NCBI GenBank assembly: GCA_035318985.1
Contig: DATHDP010000147.1
Coordinates: 1 to 64,000 of the forward strand
Length of the DNA: 64,000 bases
Source: VBAS01 sp035318985
GTDB taxonomy: Bacteria; Bacteroidota; Bacteroidia; Chitinophagales; Chitinophagaceae
Direction of reading: 5' to 3'
A program made the translations under genes and the position numbers. Under the pieces are notes generated by a model. The model was not told where the DNA came from. It saw nothing but the letters and a program-made list of their open reading frames with translations, and did not search any database. Every line of letters begins with the position of its first letter. Positions within the stretch are counted from its first letter, which is position 1. Shown one piece after another: positions 41,304 through 48,985 of this stretch.

Positions 41304-42563
41304 TTAAAAGTCCTCATACAACAAATATTTCTTACGTATCGTTTTGAATTCGCTCAATTTAGGTTCCCAGCTTTTTCTTATTTCTTCTTCACTTTTTCCA
41401 TCTTTTATCTGTTGCATTAATATGTCATTACCGGCAAGACGAATGAATGAATTTGTTTTTAAAAAGAAACTGTCTTTATCTGGGAAAATCTTATAAGCAT
41501 CAAACAGCCATTGCAACTGGATCTTCTTATCTACTTTTTTTAATACATCTTCGGGTGTGCCGCCAAAGTTCCAGCCGTAACAAACTTTTCCATAATGCTT
41601 GGAGCTTTTGGCTCCTTCATTTGGATTTGGGGTAAATGAAAACATGTTTTTTGGCAATGATGGGTGGCCGATATATTCAAATGGTTTTGGGGTACCGCGA
41701 CCTTCACTTAATGCAGTTCCTTCAAACAAACATGTTGTTGGATAGAGATAGATGGATTGTATCTCGGGTAAGTTTGGGGAAGATCTTACCGGTAAAACAT
41801 ATTTGCTTTTATGTGTATAGTTCTTGCATTTAATTACTAAAAAGTGAAAAGGAGTATCGGCAGTTTCCTTGGTTGTAATATTATATGCATTGACAGCATT
41901 TGCTTTTTCTGAAACCCATTTTTCCCCAAGCAAAAGCATCGCATATTCTCCCATCGTCATTCCATAAACAATAGGTATTGGCTGCATGCCAACAAAACTT
42001 TTAAACTTTATGTCTAACACTGGCCCATCAACATAAAAACCATTTGGATTTGGCCGGTCCAACAACAGTAATGGTTTGTGATTTTCCAATGCAGTTTCCA
42101 GAAACTCCTGCATGGAAGATATATATGTGTAAAAACGGGTTCCTACATCTTGTATATCGAAGATCAATAGATCAACATCTTTTATGTCTTCTGTTGATGA
42201 TGTTCTTTTGGAACCATATAATGATATAACTGGTATCCCAGTTTTCTCATCTGTATAGTTGCCAATTTTTTCACCTGCACTTGCTGTGCCCCGGAATCCA
42301 TGCTCAGGTCCAAAGATCACTTTGATATCAATACCTAATTTTCTTAAGGTATCAACAAGATGAGTGTTACCAACCATCGATGTTTGATTGGCGAAGATGC
42401 CAACCCTCTTTCCTTTTAAGAATGGTAAATAAACATTAATGCGTTCGGCGCCGGGAATGATCGCAGATTGCGGATTTTGGATTTCGGATTTAATATTGGG
42501 TTGCCCTTTACAGCTTATTACAAAAAATGAAAAGGCTAAAAGGGTTGAAAGAAATTGCTTCAT
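41304..42563 (-). CDS. namZ: NamZ-like exo-beta-N-acetylmuramidase (DUF1343), lipoprotein
   Basis: 419-aa DUF1343 protein. The family founder NamZ removes N-acetylmuramic acid from the non-reducing ends of peptidoglycan fragments, i.e. it acts in wall recycling. The signal peptide ends VISC (Cys18). 'RVGIFANQTSMVG', 'IFGPEHGFRG', 'LLIFDIQDVGTRFYTYISSM' and 'LLDRPNPNGFYVDGPVLD' are the recognisable core. Residues about 24-36 (IKSEIQNPQSAII) are encoded by an AATCCGAAATCC-type repeat placed in frame just after the lipoprotein tether. Together with the GH20 enzyme at 50917 it suggests amino-sugar or wall turnover. Confidence 0.88.
   Translation of the reverse strand: MKQFLSTLLAFSFFVISCKGQPNIKSEIQNPQSAIIPGAERINVYLPFLKGKRVGIFANQTSMVGNTHLVDTLRKLGIDIKVIFGPEHGFRGTASAGEKIGNYTDEKTGIPVISLYGSKRTSSTEDIKDVDLLIFDIQDVGTRFYTYISSMQEFLETALENHKPLLLLDRPNPNGFYVDGPVLDIKFKSFVGMQPIPIVYGMTMGEYAMLLLGEKWVSEKANAVNAYNITTKETADTPFHFLVIKCKNYTHKSKYVLPVRSSPNLPEIQSIYLYPTTCLFEGTALSEGRGTPKPFEYIGHPSLPKNMFSFTPNPNEGAKSSKHYGKVCYGWNFGGTPEDVLKKVDKKIQLQWLFDAYKIFPDKDSFFLKTNSFIRLAGNDILMQQIKDGKSEEEIRKSWEPKLSEFKTIRKKYLLYEDF
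42460..42492 (-). repeat. AATCCGAAATCCAAAATCC-type repeat inside namZ
   Basis: In the coding sense it reads AAATCCGAAATCCAAAATCC, then GCAATCTGCGATC. It is related to the intergenic repeat at 22785-22819. Confidence 0.6.
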
Positions 42564-42702
42564 ATTATTTCTATTGCTTCAAATTTCTGGAAAATTATTA
42601 GTTAGACCTTAATTAATATGGGAATGGTTGCATATGATATTTCAGTAACTTGCGAGCTCATTTTTTCTTTTTGTCTTCTTAATGCTCCGCAGAAATACTA
42701 CA

Positions 42703-42721
42703 GTACAAGTGTGCGACGCAA
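42703..42721 (+). repeat. GTACAAGAGTGCGACGCAA element, copy 2
   Basis: One mismatch to the core (GTACAAGTGTGCGACGCAA), 49 nt upstream of the FKBP gene start. GGGACGGTGAATAGAA follows. Confidence 0.7.
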
Positions 42722-42769
42722 GGGACGGTGAATAGAAATTCATAAGTTGATCACAAAAAAATATTAACA

Positions 42770-43225
42770 ATGCAACAAGTAAAAAACGGTGACAAAGTAA
42801 AAGTACATTACCATGGTCGCCTTACCAGTGGAGAAACATTTGATTCATCAGAAGGTCGTGAGCCGCTCGAGTTTGAAGTGGGCAGCGGAATGGTGATAAA
42901 AGGATTTGATGATGGCGTGACGGGTATGAAAGTAGGAGATAAGAAGACGGTGAATATTCCTGCGGAAAATGCATACGGTGAAAAAAATCCGGAAATGATC
43001 ATTGATTATCCAAAAACACAATTTCCTGAAGACATACAATTGCAAGTAGGAACGCCACTTGTTATGAGCAATGCATCGGGTCAGCAATTCCAGGTAAAAA
43101 TTGCAGAGGTAAAAGATGATGTTGTTATTCTTGATGCAAATCACCCGTTGGCAGGTGAAGAATTAATTTTTGATCTTGAACTGGTTGAGATAGTTGGCAC
43201 AAAGCCGCTGATCATAATGCCGTAA
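42770..43225 (+). CDS. FKBP-type peptidyl-prolyl isomerase, SlyD-like
   Basis: 151-aa isomerase/chaperone. The FKBP half opens 'VKNGDKVKVHYHGRLTSGETFDSSEGREPLEFEVGSG' (cut into known strands) and continues 'VIKGFDDGVTGMKVGDKKTVNIPAENAYGE'. Residues about 70-120 form the SlyD insert-in-flap chaperone domain, and 'HPLAGEELIFDLELVEI' closes the FKBP domain. It lacks the metal-binding His-rich tail of E. coli SlyD. It speeds up proline isomerisation in folding proteins in the cytoplasm. It is a single gene with a strong terminator. Confidence 0.88.
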   Translation: MQQVKNGDKVKVHYHGRLTSGETFDSSEGREPLEFEVGSGMVIKGFDDGVTGMKVGDKKTVNIPAENAYGEKNPEMIIDYPKTQFPEDIQLQVGTPLVMSNASGQQFQVKIAEVKDDVVILDANHPLAGEELIFDLELVEIVGTKPLIIMP

Positions 43226-43249
43226 GTAAATAATAAGTTAAAAAAAGTT

Positions 43250-43276
43250 AAAGGGTCTGAAAATTTCAGACCCTTT
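43250..43276. terminator. Bidirectional terminator between convergent genes
   Basis: AAAGGGTCTGAAA (43250-43262) and TTTCAGACCCTTT (43264-43276) form a perfect 13-bp stem. It lies between the FKBP stop at 43225 and the minus-strand stop at 43292. Confidence 0.88.
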
Positions 43277-43291
43277 CTTATAACTTAACAC

Positions 43292-43849
43292 CTATAACTT
43301 ATTATTTTTTCTATTAAGCCACCATCCCAACCAAAGTCCGCAAAGTCCCCATGCTATTAATACATCTACGAAATTGGTCACAGCACCGGGTGCGTCGAAC
43401 CATATATTCATTGAATAAGGAATGAACAAATAACCAACTATACCGATCAAAAGAGAACTGAGAAAAGTAGTGAGGAACGAAGTATTGGTTTGTTTTATCA
43501 ATATCCAGCAAGCGAAAAATGCTGAAATGATCGCAGCCAATAAGGCAGTAATGATATTGGTCACCATGTTCATGTCATACGCTTTGTGATAAGTGACAAC
43601 TGCCCATGGTTTGCCCTGCATATCTTTTTGCATTTGTTGCATTTCTTCCGTGCTGGCTCCTTCTTTTGCATGAGGAAGATAGTATTGGCCAGTCTCACTA
43701 AATTGACTATTGAGAAAATTTAAAACAGTGTCTTCCGTCGGTGCTTGTTGATATTCTTTACCATGTAGATCGAGTACGGTCCATGAGAGAGTTTGCCATA
43801 GAAATAAAAGAATGCCTCCGACGAGGCCGCCGATAATTAGCTTTTTCAT
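43292..43849 (-). CDS. Membrane protein of unknown function
   Basis: 185-aa protein. One membrane segment is at the N-terminus (about residues 5-24), followed by a soluble extracytoplasmic part of about 70 residues, then three more segments (about 97-117, 125-145 and 157-176). 'LFLWQTLSWTVLDLH' at the start is a pattern I have seen in uncharacterised proteins of Bacteroidota and other bacteria; no function is known. It is divergent from pepT. Confidence 0.68.
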   Translation of the reverse strand: MKKLIIGGLVGGILLFLWQTLSWTVLDLHGKEYQQAPTEDTVLNFLNSQFSETGQYYLPHAKEGASTEEMQQMQKDMQGKPWAVVTYHKAYDMNMVTNIITALLAAIISAFFACWILIKQTNTSFLTTFLSSLLIGIVGYLFIPYSMNIWFDAPGAVTNFVDVLIAWGLCGLWLGWWLNRKNNKL

Positions 43850-43945
43850 AATAGCTGATTTTGGTTAGAAATAAAAGGTAGAAACTTATTTCATCTTTTG
43901 CAACAGAATTTGTTAACCGGCTTTTGAGCCCTGATTGATCGTTCC

Positions 43946-43964
43946 TTGCGTCGCACTCCTGTAC
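43946..43964 (-). repeat. GTACAAGAGTGCGACGCAA element, copy 3 (inverted)
   Basis: On the minus strand it reads GTACAGGAGTGCGACGCAA, preceded by GAATAGAATTGTTGAA and followed by GGAACGATCAATCAGGG. Both flanks match the copy at 62949, so the element is about 55 bp long. Confidence 0.7.
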
Positions 43965-44035
43965 TTCAACAATTCTATTCGACTTTCGTCAATAGTGAAT
44001 ATGAGTTCTCTAATAAATAGACTAATCACATTGGC

Positions 44036-44043
44036 TACTTTCG
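44036..44043 (+). promoter_or_regulatory. Candidate -7 box (TACTTTCG) of pepT
   Basis: TACTTTCG fits TAnnTTTG with one change and lies 30 nt upstream of the pepT ATG. No clear -33 TTTG was found at the expected distance. Confidence 0.35.
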
Positions 44044-44073
44044 TCGTATATTCGCTGTCCATTTTTATAAAGT

Positions 44074-45321
44074 ATGTTTGAAAACTACAAGTTCACTGCA
44101 GCAGAAAGGTTTTTGCGTTATGTTCAGATAGATACCCAAAGCGATCCTCTTTCAAAAACAAATCCCTCAACAGAAAAGCAAAAAGATCTGAGTAAGATCT
44201 TAGCAGAAGAATTAAAACAGATTGGCATAGCTGATGCACATATGGACGAATGGGGTTATGTATATGCAACTATTCCGTCTAATACAGAAAAGAAAGTTCC
44301 CGTTATTTGTTTCTGTGCCCATGTGGATACAGCGCCTGATTGCAGCGGTACGGATGTAAAACCTATCGTTCATACTAATTACCAGGGGCATGATATTGTT
44401 TTGCCCGATGATACAACACAGGTATTGAAACCAAGTGACTATCCATATTTGCAAACACAATTTGGAAACGATATTATTACTGCATCAGGAAAAACTTTGC
44501 TGGGCAGTGATGATAAAGCCGGAGTAGCTGAGGTCATGGATCTCGCAAATTTTTTAATGAAGAATATAGACGTAAAACACGGCGAGATAAAAATTCTATT
44601 TACACCTGATGAAGAAGTGGGAAGGGGAACCGAGAAAGTGGATCTGAAAAAATTAGGTGCTGATTTCGCTTATACATTAGATGGAGGTAATGCAGGAAGC
44701 CTTGAAGATGAAACATTCAGTGCCGATGCTGTAGAAGTTATCATCAATGGAGTAATAGCACATCCCGGCTATGCAAAAGGAAAAATGATAAATGCAATGA
44801 AGATCGCAGGAGAGATATTGGCGGCACTTCCTAAAGATAGATTGTCACCTGAATCAACAGAAGGTAAAAGAGGATTTATTCACCCGGTAAGATTGGAAGG
44901 CATTGCAGAAAAATGCACCATCGATTTTATCATTCGTGATTTTGAAACAAAGGGATTGCAGAAAAAGGAAGATTACCTGCGTACACAAATTGAAGAGCTG
45001 ATGCGGCTTTATCCAAAAGCATCTTTTGAATATAAGGTGACTGAACAATATCGCAACATGAAAGAAGTTTTATTACTTCATCCACAAGTAACGGATCATG
45101 CAAAAGAAGCGATCAAAAGAGCGGGATTAAAATTAAAGATGGAAAGTATTCGCGGCGGTACCGATGGCAGTCGGTTATCATTTATGGGTTTGCCTTGTCC
45201 AAATTTATTTGCTGGTGAGCAAGCCATTCATTCAAAACTTGAATTCATAAGTGTGCAGGATATGAATAAAGCGGTAGAAACAATGGTACATCTTGTTAGT
45301 ATCTGGAATGAAAAATCCTGA
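44074..45321 (+). CDS. pepT: Peptidase T (tripeptidase)
   Basis: 415-aa M20-family dinuclear zinc aminopeptidase that cleaves the N-terminal residue from tripeptides in the cytoplasm. Zinc and active-site motifs are visible in order: 'FCAHVDTAPD' (His/Asp, about residue 85), 'LLGSDDKAGVAEVMD' (about 147), 'FTPDEEVGRG' (catalytic Glu, about 180), 'YTLDGG' and 'FAGEQAIHSKLEF' (final His). 'RYVQIDTQSDP' at the start is diagnostic for PepT. Length is normal. It converges with a small membrane-protein gene 3 nt after its stop. Confidence 0.93.
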   Translation: MFENYKFTAAERFLRYVQIDTQSDPLSKTNPSTEKQKDLSKILAEELKQIGIADAHMDEWGYVYATIPSNTEKKVPVICFCAHVDTAPDCSGTDVKPIVHTNYQGHDIVLPDDTTQVLKPSDYPYLQTQFGNDIITASGKTLLGSDDKAGVAEVMDLANFLMKNIDVKHGEIKILFTPDEEVGRGTEKVDLKKLGADFAYTLDGGNAGSLEDETFSADAVEVIINGVIAHPGYAKGKMINAMKIAGEILAALPKDRLSPESTEGKRGFIHPVRLEGIAEKCTIDFIIRDFETKGLQKKEDYLRTQIEELMRLYPKASFEYKVTEQYRNMKEVLLLHPQVTDHAKEAIKRAGLKLKMESIRGGTDGSRLSFMGLPCPNLFAGEQAIHSKLEFISVQDMNKAVETMVHLVSIWNEKS

Positions 45322-45324
45322 TGT

Positions 45325-45672
45325 CTAGATATCATCCTTCCAAACTCTCATATACCAATAGATGGGGTACCCAACGATCCCTGCAAATAAGAAAACAAGT
45401 ATCCAGATAATTCTTTCAGTTGAATCCAATGCCTTGTGCCTTAAGAGGTGCATGATAAAGAAAATAAGCAAGCCAATTGAAAGTATGCCCATTGCAAATC
45501 CAAGGAAAAAGAGCGGAGCAAAGGCACTGAATACTTCCTGCGGCGCAGGTTCATATTTATCCCATTGAAAAAAAGTAGGAAACATACTGAAGATCATAAA
45601 TAGAAAAACCAGGAGCAAGATTATCGGTAAAAAACTAAGTATGCCTACAAATAGTTTTGAGCTGTGTGACAT
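45325..45672 (-). CDS. Small membrane protein of unknown function (PLDc_N-like)
   Basis: 115-aa protein with three membrane segments (about residues 8-31, 48-72 and 85-105). The last part, 'ERIIWILVFLFAGIVGYPIYWYMRVWK', resembles the PLDc_N-type short domain that ends 'G..iYw.....'. The function is unknown. Its stop codon lies 3 nt from that of pepT on the opposite strand. Confidence 0.65.
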   Translation of the reverse strand: MSHSSKLFVGILSFLPIILLLVFLFMIFSMFPTFFQWDKYEPAPQEVFSAFAPLFFLGFAMGILSIGLLIFFIMHLLRHKALDSTERIIWILVFLFAGIVGYPIYWYMRVWKDDI

Positions 45673-45783
45673 AAAAAAGATTTCCGTAAAGTTAGTTCTA
45701 TTCCTTTCTGCTTGTTAACGGTGTAAAATATTTCTCTGACCAGTGAAATTCTTGGTACTTTAGCTCACTCAAAAAACTTATAT

Positions 45784-46722
45784 ATGCAACAGTTTTGGTC
45801 ACAATATTGGTGGACATTAATAATACTTTTTGTTTTCTTCAGTTCATTTTATACCATCAACCAGGGTTTTATAGGCGTTATCACTTTGTTCGGCAGATAC
45901 CAGCGTATTGCAAGACCGGGTTTACGGATGAAACTACCGCTAATTGAATCGGTTCATAAAAAAGTTTCTATTCAAAATCGGTCAGTGGAACTGGAGTTCC
46001 AGGCAGTAACGCAGGACCAGGCCAATGTTTATTTTAAAAGCATGCTTTTGTATTCTGTGCAAAATGCCGATGAAGAGACAATAAAAAAAGTAGCATTCAA
46101 ATTCATTGCAGACAGGGACCTGATGCAGGCATTGATAAGAACCATTGAAGGTAATATCCGCTCTTTTGTAGCAACAAAAAAACAAGCAGAAGTATTAGGT
46201 CTTCGTAAAGAGATCGTTGAGTATGTAAAAGAACAGGTTGATCATTCTTTGGAGAATTGGGGTTATCACTTACAGGATCTGCAGATAAACGATATCACAT
46301 TTGACAAAGTGATTCTGGATTCAATGAGCAAAGTGGTGGCAAGTAATAACCTGAAAGCCGCTGCAGAAAATGAAGGGCAGGCTTTATTGATCACGAAAAC
46401 AAAATCAGCAGAAGCAGAAGGTAATGCAATAAAGATCTCAGCAGAAGCGGAGAAAGAAGCAGCAAGACTTCGTGGACAGGGTGTGGCTTTATTCCGCATG
46501 GAAGTGGCACAGGGAATGACGGAAGCTGCAGAGCAAATGAAACAAGCCAATCTTGATACCAACGTAATTCTATTCAGTATGTGGACAGAAGCCATTAAGA
46601 ACTTCGCAGAGTTTGGTAAGGGTAATGTTATTTTCCTTGATGGCAGTGCACAGGGAATGGAAAATACCATGAAACAGATACAAGCAATGATGATGAAGCC
46701 AATCGGCCAAGGATCTAAATAG
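45784..46722 (+). CDS. SPFH/Band 7 domain membrane protein
   Basis: 312-aa stomatin/prohibitin/flotillin-like protein. It has one N-terminal membrane segment (about residues 9-27), then the SPFH domain ('INQGFIGVITLFGRYQRIARPGLRMKLPLIESV' cut at the helix, to about residue 190), and a long Ala/Glu-rich coiled coil (about 195-260, 'KSAEAEGNAIKISAEAEKEAARLRGQG'). Such proteins assemble into rings on membranes and modulate protein quality control or domain organisation. No NfeD partner gene is adjacent. It is followed by the exbB-exbD pair. Confidence 0.85.
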   Translation: MQQFWSQYWWTLIILFVFFSSFYTINQGFIGVITLFGRYQRIARPGLRMKLPLIESVHKKVSIQNRSVELEFQAVTQDQANVYFKSMLLYSVQNADEETIKKVAFKFIADRDLMQALIRTIEGNIRSFVATKKQAEVLGLRKEIVEYVKEQVDHSLENWGYHLQDLQINDITFDKVILDSMSKVVASNNLKAAAENEGQALLITKTKSAEAEGNAIKISAEAEKEAARLRGQGVALFRMEVAQGMTEAAEQMKQANLDTNVILFSMWTEAIKNFAEFGKGNVIFLDGSAQGMENTMKQIQAMMMKPIGQGSK

Positions 46723-46900
46723 TATTTGCGAAAGTTTAACTGTTTTATTTATTCGATGATCCATTGTTGTTAAAGAACTCCAAAACTTAACATGCCTCCA
46801 CAACGTGGCATTATTTTTCTCGTTTCATCCACAGTTGTTGAAAAGTTATCTATTCATTAGAACTACGTGACCTTACTTTTACGAACCAAAGAAAAAAGAA

Positions 46901-47596
46901 ATGATTGATCTTTTACAGATTTCCGACTCGTTAACCCAGATCGCAGGCCATATGAATGTTGATCGCAACAATGATGGCAGCATAAGTTTTATGGAACTCC
47001 TTTTTATGGGTGGCTGGATCATGGTCCCGCTTGCCATTATGCTGTTATTGGCTATTTATGTATTTTTCGAACGCTATATCGCCATTCGCAATGCTTCAAA
47101 TATTGATCAGAATTTTATGAACATTGTCCGGGATCATATTGTAAGCGGCAATCTTAGTGCGGCAAGAAGCTTTGCGAAAAACTCAAACAATCCAGTTGCA
47201 CGTATCATTGATAAAGGCCTACAACGTGTGGGCAAACCAATTGAGAATATTGAAAAGAGCATGGATAATGTGGGTCAGTTGGAAATGTATAAACTGGAAA
47301 AGAATCTTGGTATTCTTTCTGTTGTTTCCAAAGCTGCACCAATCTTTGGTTTTGTGGGAACGCTGATCGGTTTGATGCAGTTGTTTGCCAATATCCAAAA
47401 AGCAAATGAAGTAGAGATCAATGTTGTTTCCCAGGGTATTTATACAAAACTTATTACTTCGATCTCGGGTTTGGTCATTGGTTTGATCGCCTATTTTGCA
47501 TATAGCTATCTCAATACACAAATAGATAAGACATCAAACAAAATGGAAGGAGCTGCCGCCGATTTCCTTGATGTATTACAAGAGCCCACCCATTAA
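46901..47596 (+). CDS. exbB: MotA/TolQ/ExbB proton-channel protein with EF-hand-like N-terminal loop
   Basis: 231-aa inner-membrane channel subunit that uses the proton gradient to drive a TonB or Tol type machine. It has three membrane segments: about residues 38-58, 147-170 and 188-208. The core runs 'LGILSVVSKAAPIFGFVGTLIGLMQLF' and 'TSISGLVIGLIAYFAYSYLNTQID'. Residues 21-32 (DRNNDGSISFME), before the first membrane segment, fit a canonical EF-hand calcium loop, which is unusual for this family. exbD follows after 12 nt in the same direction. Confidence 0.88.
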   Translation: MIDLLQISDSLTQIAGHMNVDRNNDGSISFMELLFMGGWIMVPLAIMLLLAIYVFFERYIAIRNASNIDQNFMNIVRDHIVSGNLSAARSFAKNSNNPVARIIDKGLQRVGKPIENIEKSMDNVGQLEMYKLEKNLGILSVVSKAAPIFGFVGTLIGLMQLFANIQKANEVEINVVSQGIYTKLITSISGLVIGLIAYFAYSYLNTQIDKTSNKMEGAAADFLDVLQEPTH

Positions 47597-47608
47597 TCCG
47601 TTTGAAGA

Positions 47609-48013
47609 ATGAAGTTTAGAAAAAAACATAGAAACGAATCGGAAGTTTTTACAGATTCACTGAATGATATCCTTTTCATTTTGCTGATGTTCTTTTTGAT
47701 CACCACTACGCAGGCAAACCCGAATGTAAAAACGGTAAACACTCCCCGTGGATCAAAAGATAGAAAAGTGAAGCAAAGTGTAACGGTATCTATTGATGCG
47801 GCGCAAAAGGTTTATATCGGTCAAAGAGAAGTGGCCCCCGCATTGCTCGATTCATTTTTGAAAATTGAATTGGATAAACACCGCAAATCTCCGGATGATA
47901 CATTAACGGTAGTGGTAAATGCCGATTCGATCTCTTATCATGCAGGCTTTATAAAAGTGCTGGAAGCAGCTAAAAAGAATAATGCAAAAGTTGCAGTGAA
48001 CGTGAAGAACTAA
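47609..48013 (+). CDS. exbD: ExbD/TolR biopolymer transport protein
   Basis: 134-aa partner of ExbB: a short basic cytoplasmic start, one membrane helix (about residues 17-38) carrying the proton-relay Asp20 (SLNDILFILLMFF), and a periplasmic domain of about 90 residues ending 'AAKKNNAKVAVNVKN'. It energises TonB-dependent uptake or envelope integrity together with the exbB product. It is separated by 12 nt from exbB, and its stop codon directly abuts that of prmC on the opposite strand. Confidence 0.87.
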   Translation: MKFRKKHRNESEVFTDSLNDILFILLMFFLITTTQANPNVKTVNTPRGSKDRKVKQSVTVSIDAAQKVYIGQREVAPALLDSFLKIELDKHRKSPDDTLTVVVNADSISYHAGFIKVLEAAKKNNAKVAVNVKN

Positions 48014-48877
48014 TTATAGCGTCGCTTTGATCATCCTTTCTTTTTCCTGCATATCTTTTCTCAATTCGATATTTGTAAATCCTACAGAATGAAAGGTATT
48101 TACAACTTGTTCACCCAGTACCTCATTTATTTCAACATATAAACTTCCGCCGGGTTTTAGATGTTTTAGTGAGAAATCAGAAAGTTTTTTATAAAACAAT
48201 AATGCATCTTCATCAGGCACGAACAAAGCAAGATGAGGCTCAAATTCCTTTACACGTTCATGCATAGTGTTTATCTCACTTTGCTTTACATAAGGTGGAT
48301 TGCTGGCGATGATATCGTATTGTGCAAGCTCTTTCCATTTTTCTTCGTCAAGAAAATCGAGCAAAACAAAATTTACTTCAGCATTTAACGCTACCGCATT
48401 TTCGGTTGCTGTAAATAAAACTTCACTGCAAACATCAATTGCTGAGACATTTGCTTCCTGCAGTTTCTTTTTTAAAGTGATCGGTATGCATCCACTGCCA
48501 GTTCCTATATCAAGAATGCTCATAGCTCGTAGCTCATAGCTCACAGCTTCTCTTACTATCCAATCAACCAACTCCTCCGTCTCAGGTCTTGGTATCAAAA
48601 CATTCTTATTCACTTTGAATTTCATTCCTGCAAACCATGCTTCACCTAATACATACTGAACTGGCTCGTTTTTCTTTAATCTTTCTGTGATTCCATCAAG
48701 GTCCTCGAGCTGTGTGCAGGTAAGATAGGGGACTTTATTTTTTAACTGCTCTGCTCTTGACATATTTGTTATATGTTCTATCACAAGCTCAATAATGTTT
48801 CTAAGCTCATCACTTTCATAAACATTCTTAAGCTCTTTTGTCAAAACTGTCCTGGCTTCATTCAAGGTCATTAGCAA
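48014..48877 (-). CDS. prmC: Release-factor glutamine methyltransferase with in-frame repeat
   Basis: 287-aa enzyme that methylates the Gln of the GGQ motif in peptide-chain release factors. It shows the S-adenosylmethionine site 'ILDIGTGSGCIPITL' (about residues 121-135), the catalytic 'ASNPPYV' (about 190), 'IPRPETEELVDW' and the C-terminal 'FKHL.PGG.LYVEI' pattern. Residues 111-120 (AVSYELRAMS), just before ILDIGTG, are encoded by a GAGCTATGAGCTACGAGC-type repeat, which lengthens the linker. It is divergent from ribD, with repeats in the spacer. Confidence 0.92.
   Translation of the reverse strand: MLMTLNEARTVLTKELKNVYESDELRNIIELVIEHITNMSRAEQLKNKVPYLTCTQLEDLDGITERLKKNEPVQYVLGEAWFAGMKFKVNKNVLIPRPETEELVDWIVREAVSYELRAMSILDIGTGSGCIPITLKKKLQEANVSAIDVCSEVLFTATENAVALNAEVNFVLLDFLDEEKWKELAQYDIIASNPPYVKQSEINTMHERVKEFEPHLALFVPDEDALLFYKKLSDFSLKHLKPGGSLYVEINEVLGEQVVNTFHSVGFTNIELRKDMQEKERMIKATL
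48518..48547 (-). repeat. GAGCTATGAGCTACGAGC repeat inside prmC
   Basis: In the coding sense it reads GCTGTGAGCTATGAGCTACG, then AGCTATGAGC: three AGCT-centred palindromic words in 30 nt, in frame (10 codons). Confidence 0.65.
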
Positions 48878-48885
48878 ACTTACGA

Positions 48886-48985
48886 CGTGAATGGTGAATG
48901 GTCAATGGTGAGTTTGATGAAATCTTTATCATGCCATAAACAATTACATTTGTATTATTCACCATTCACAATTGACAACTCAAGA
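48886..48985. repeat. Short GGTGAATGGTCAATGGTG-type repeats between prmC and ribD
   Basis: GTGAATGGTGAATGGTCAAT (48890-48909) and its inverted relative ATTCACCATTCACAATTGAC (48957-48976) flank a 45-nt AT-rich core. The right arm overlaps the start region of ribD. Confidence 0.6.
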
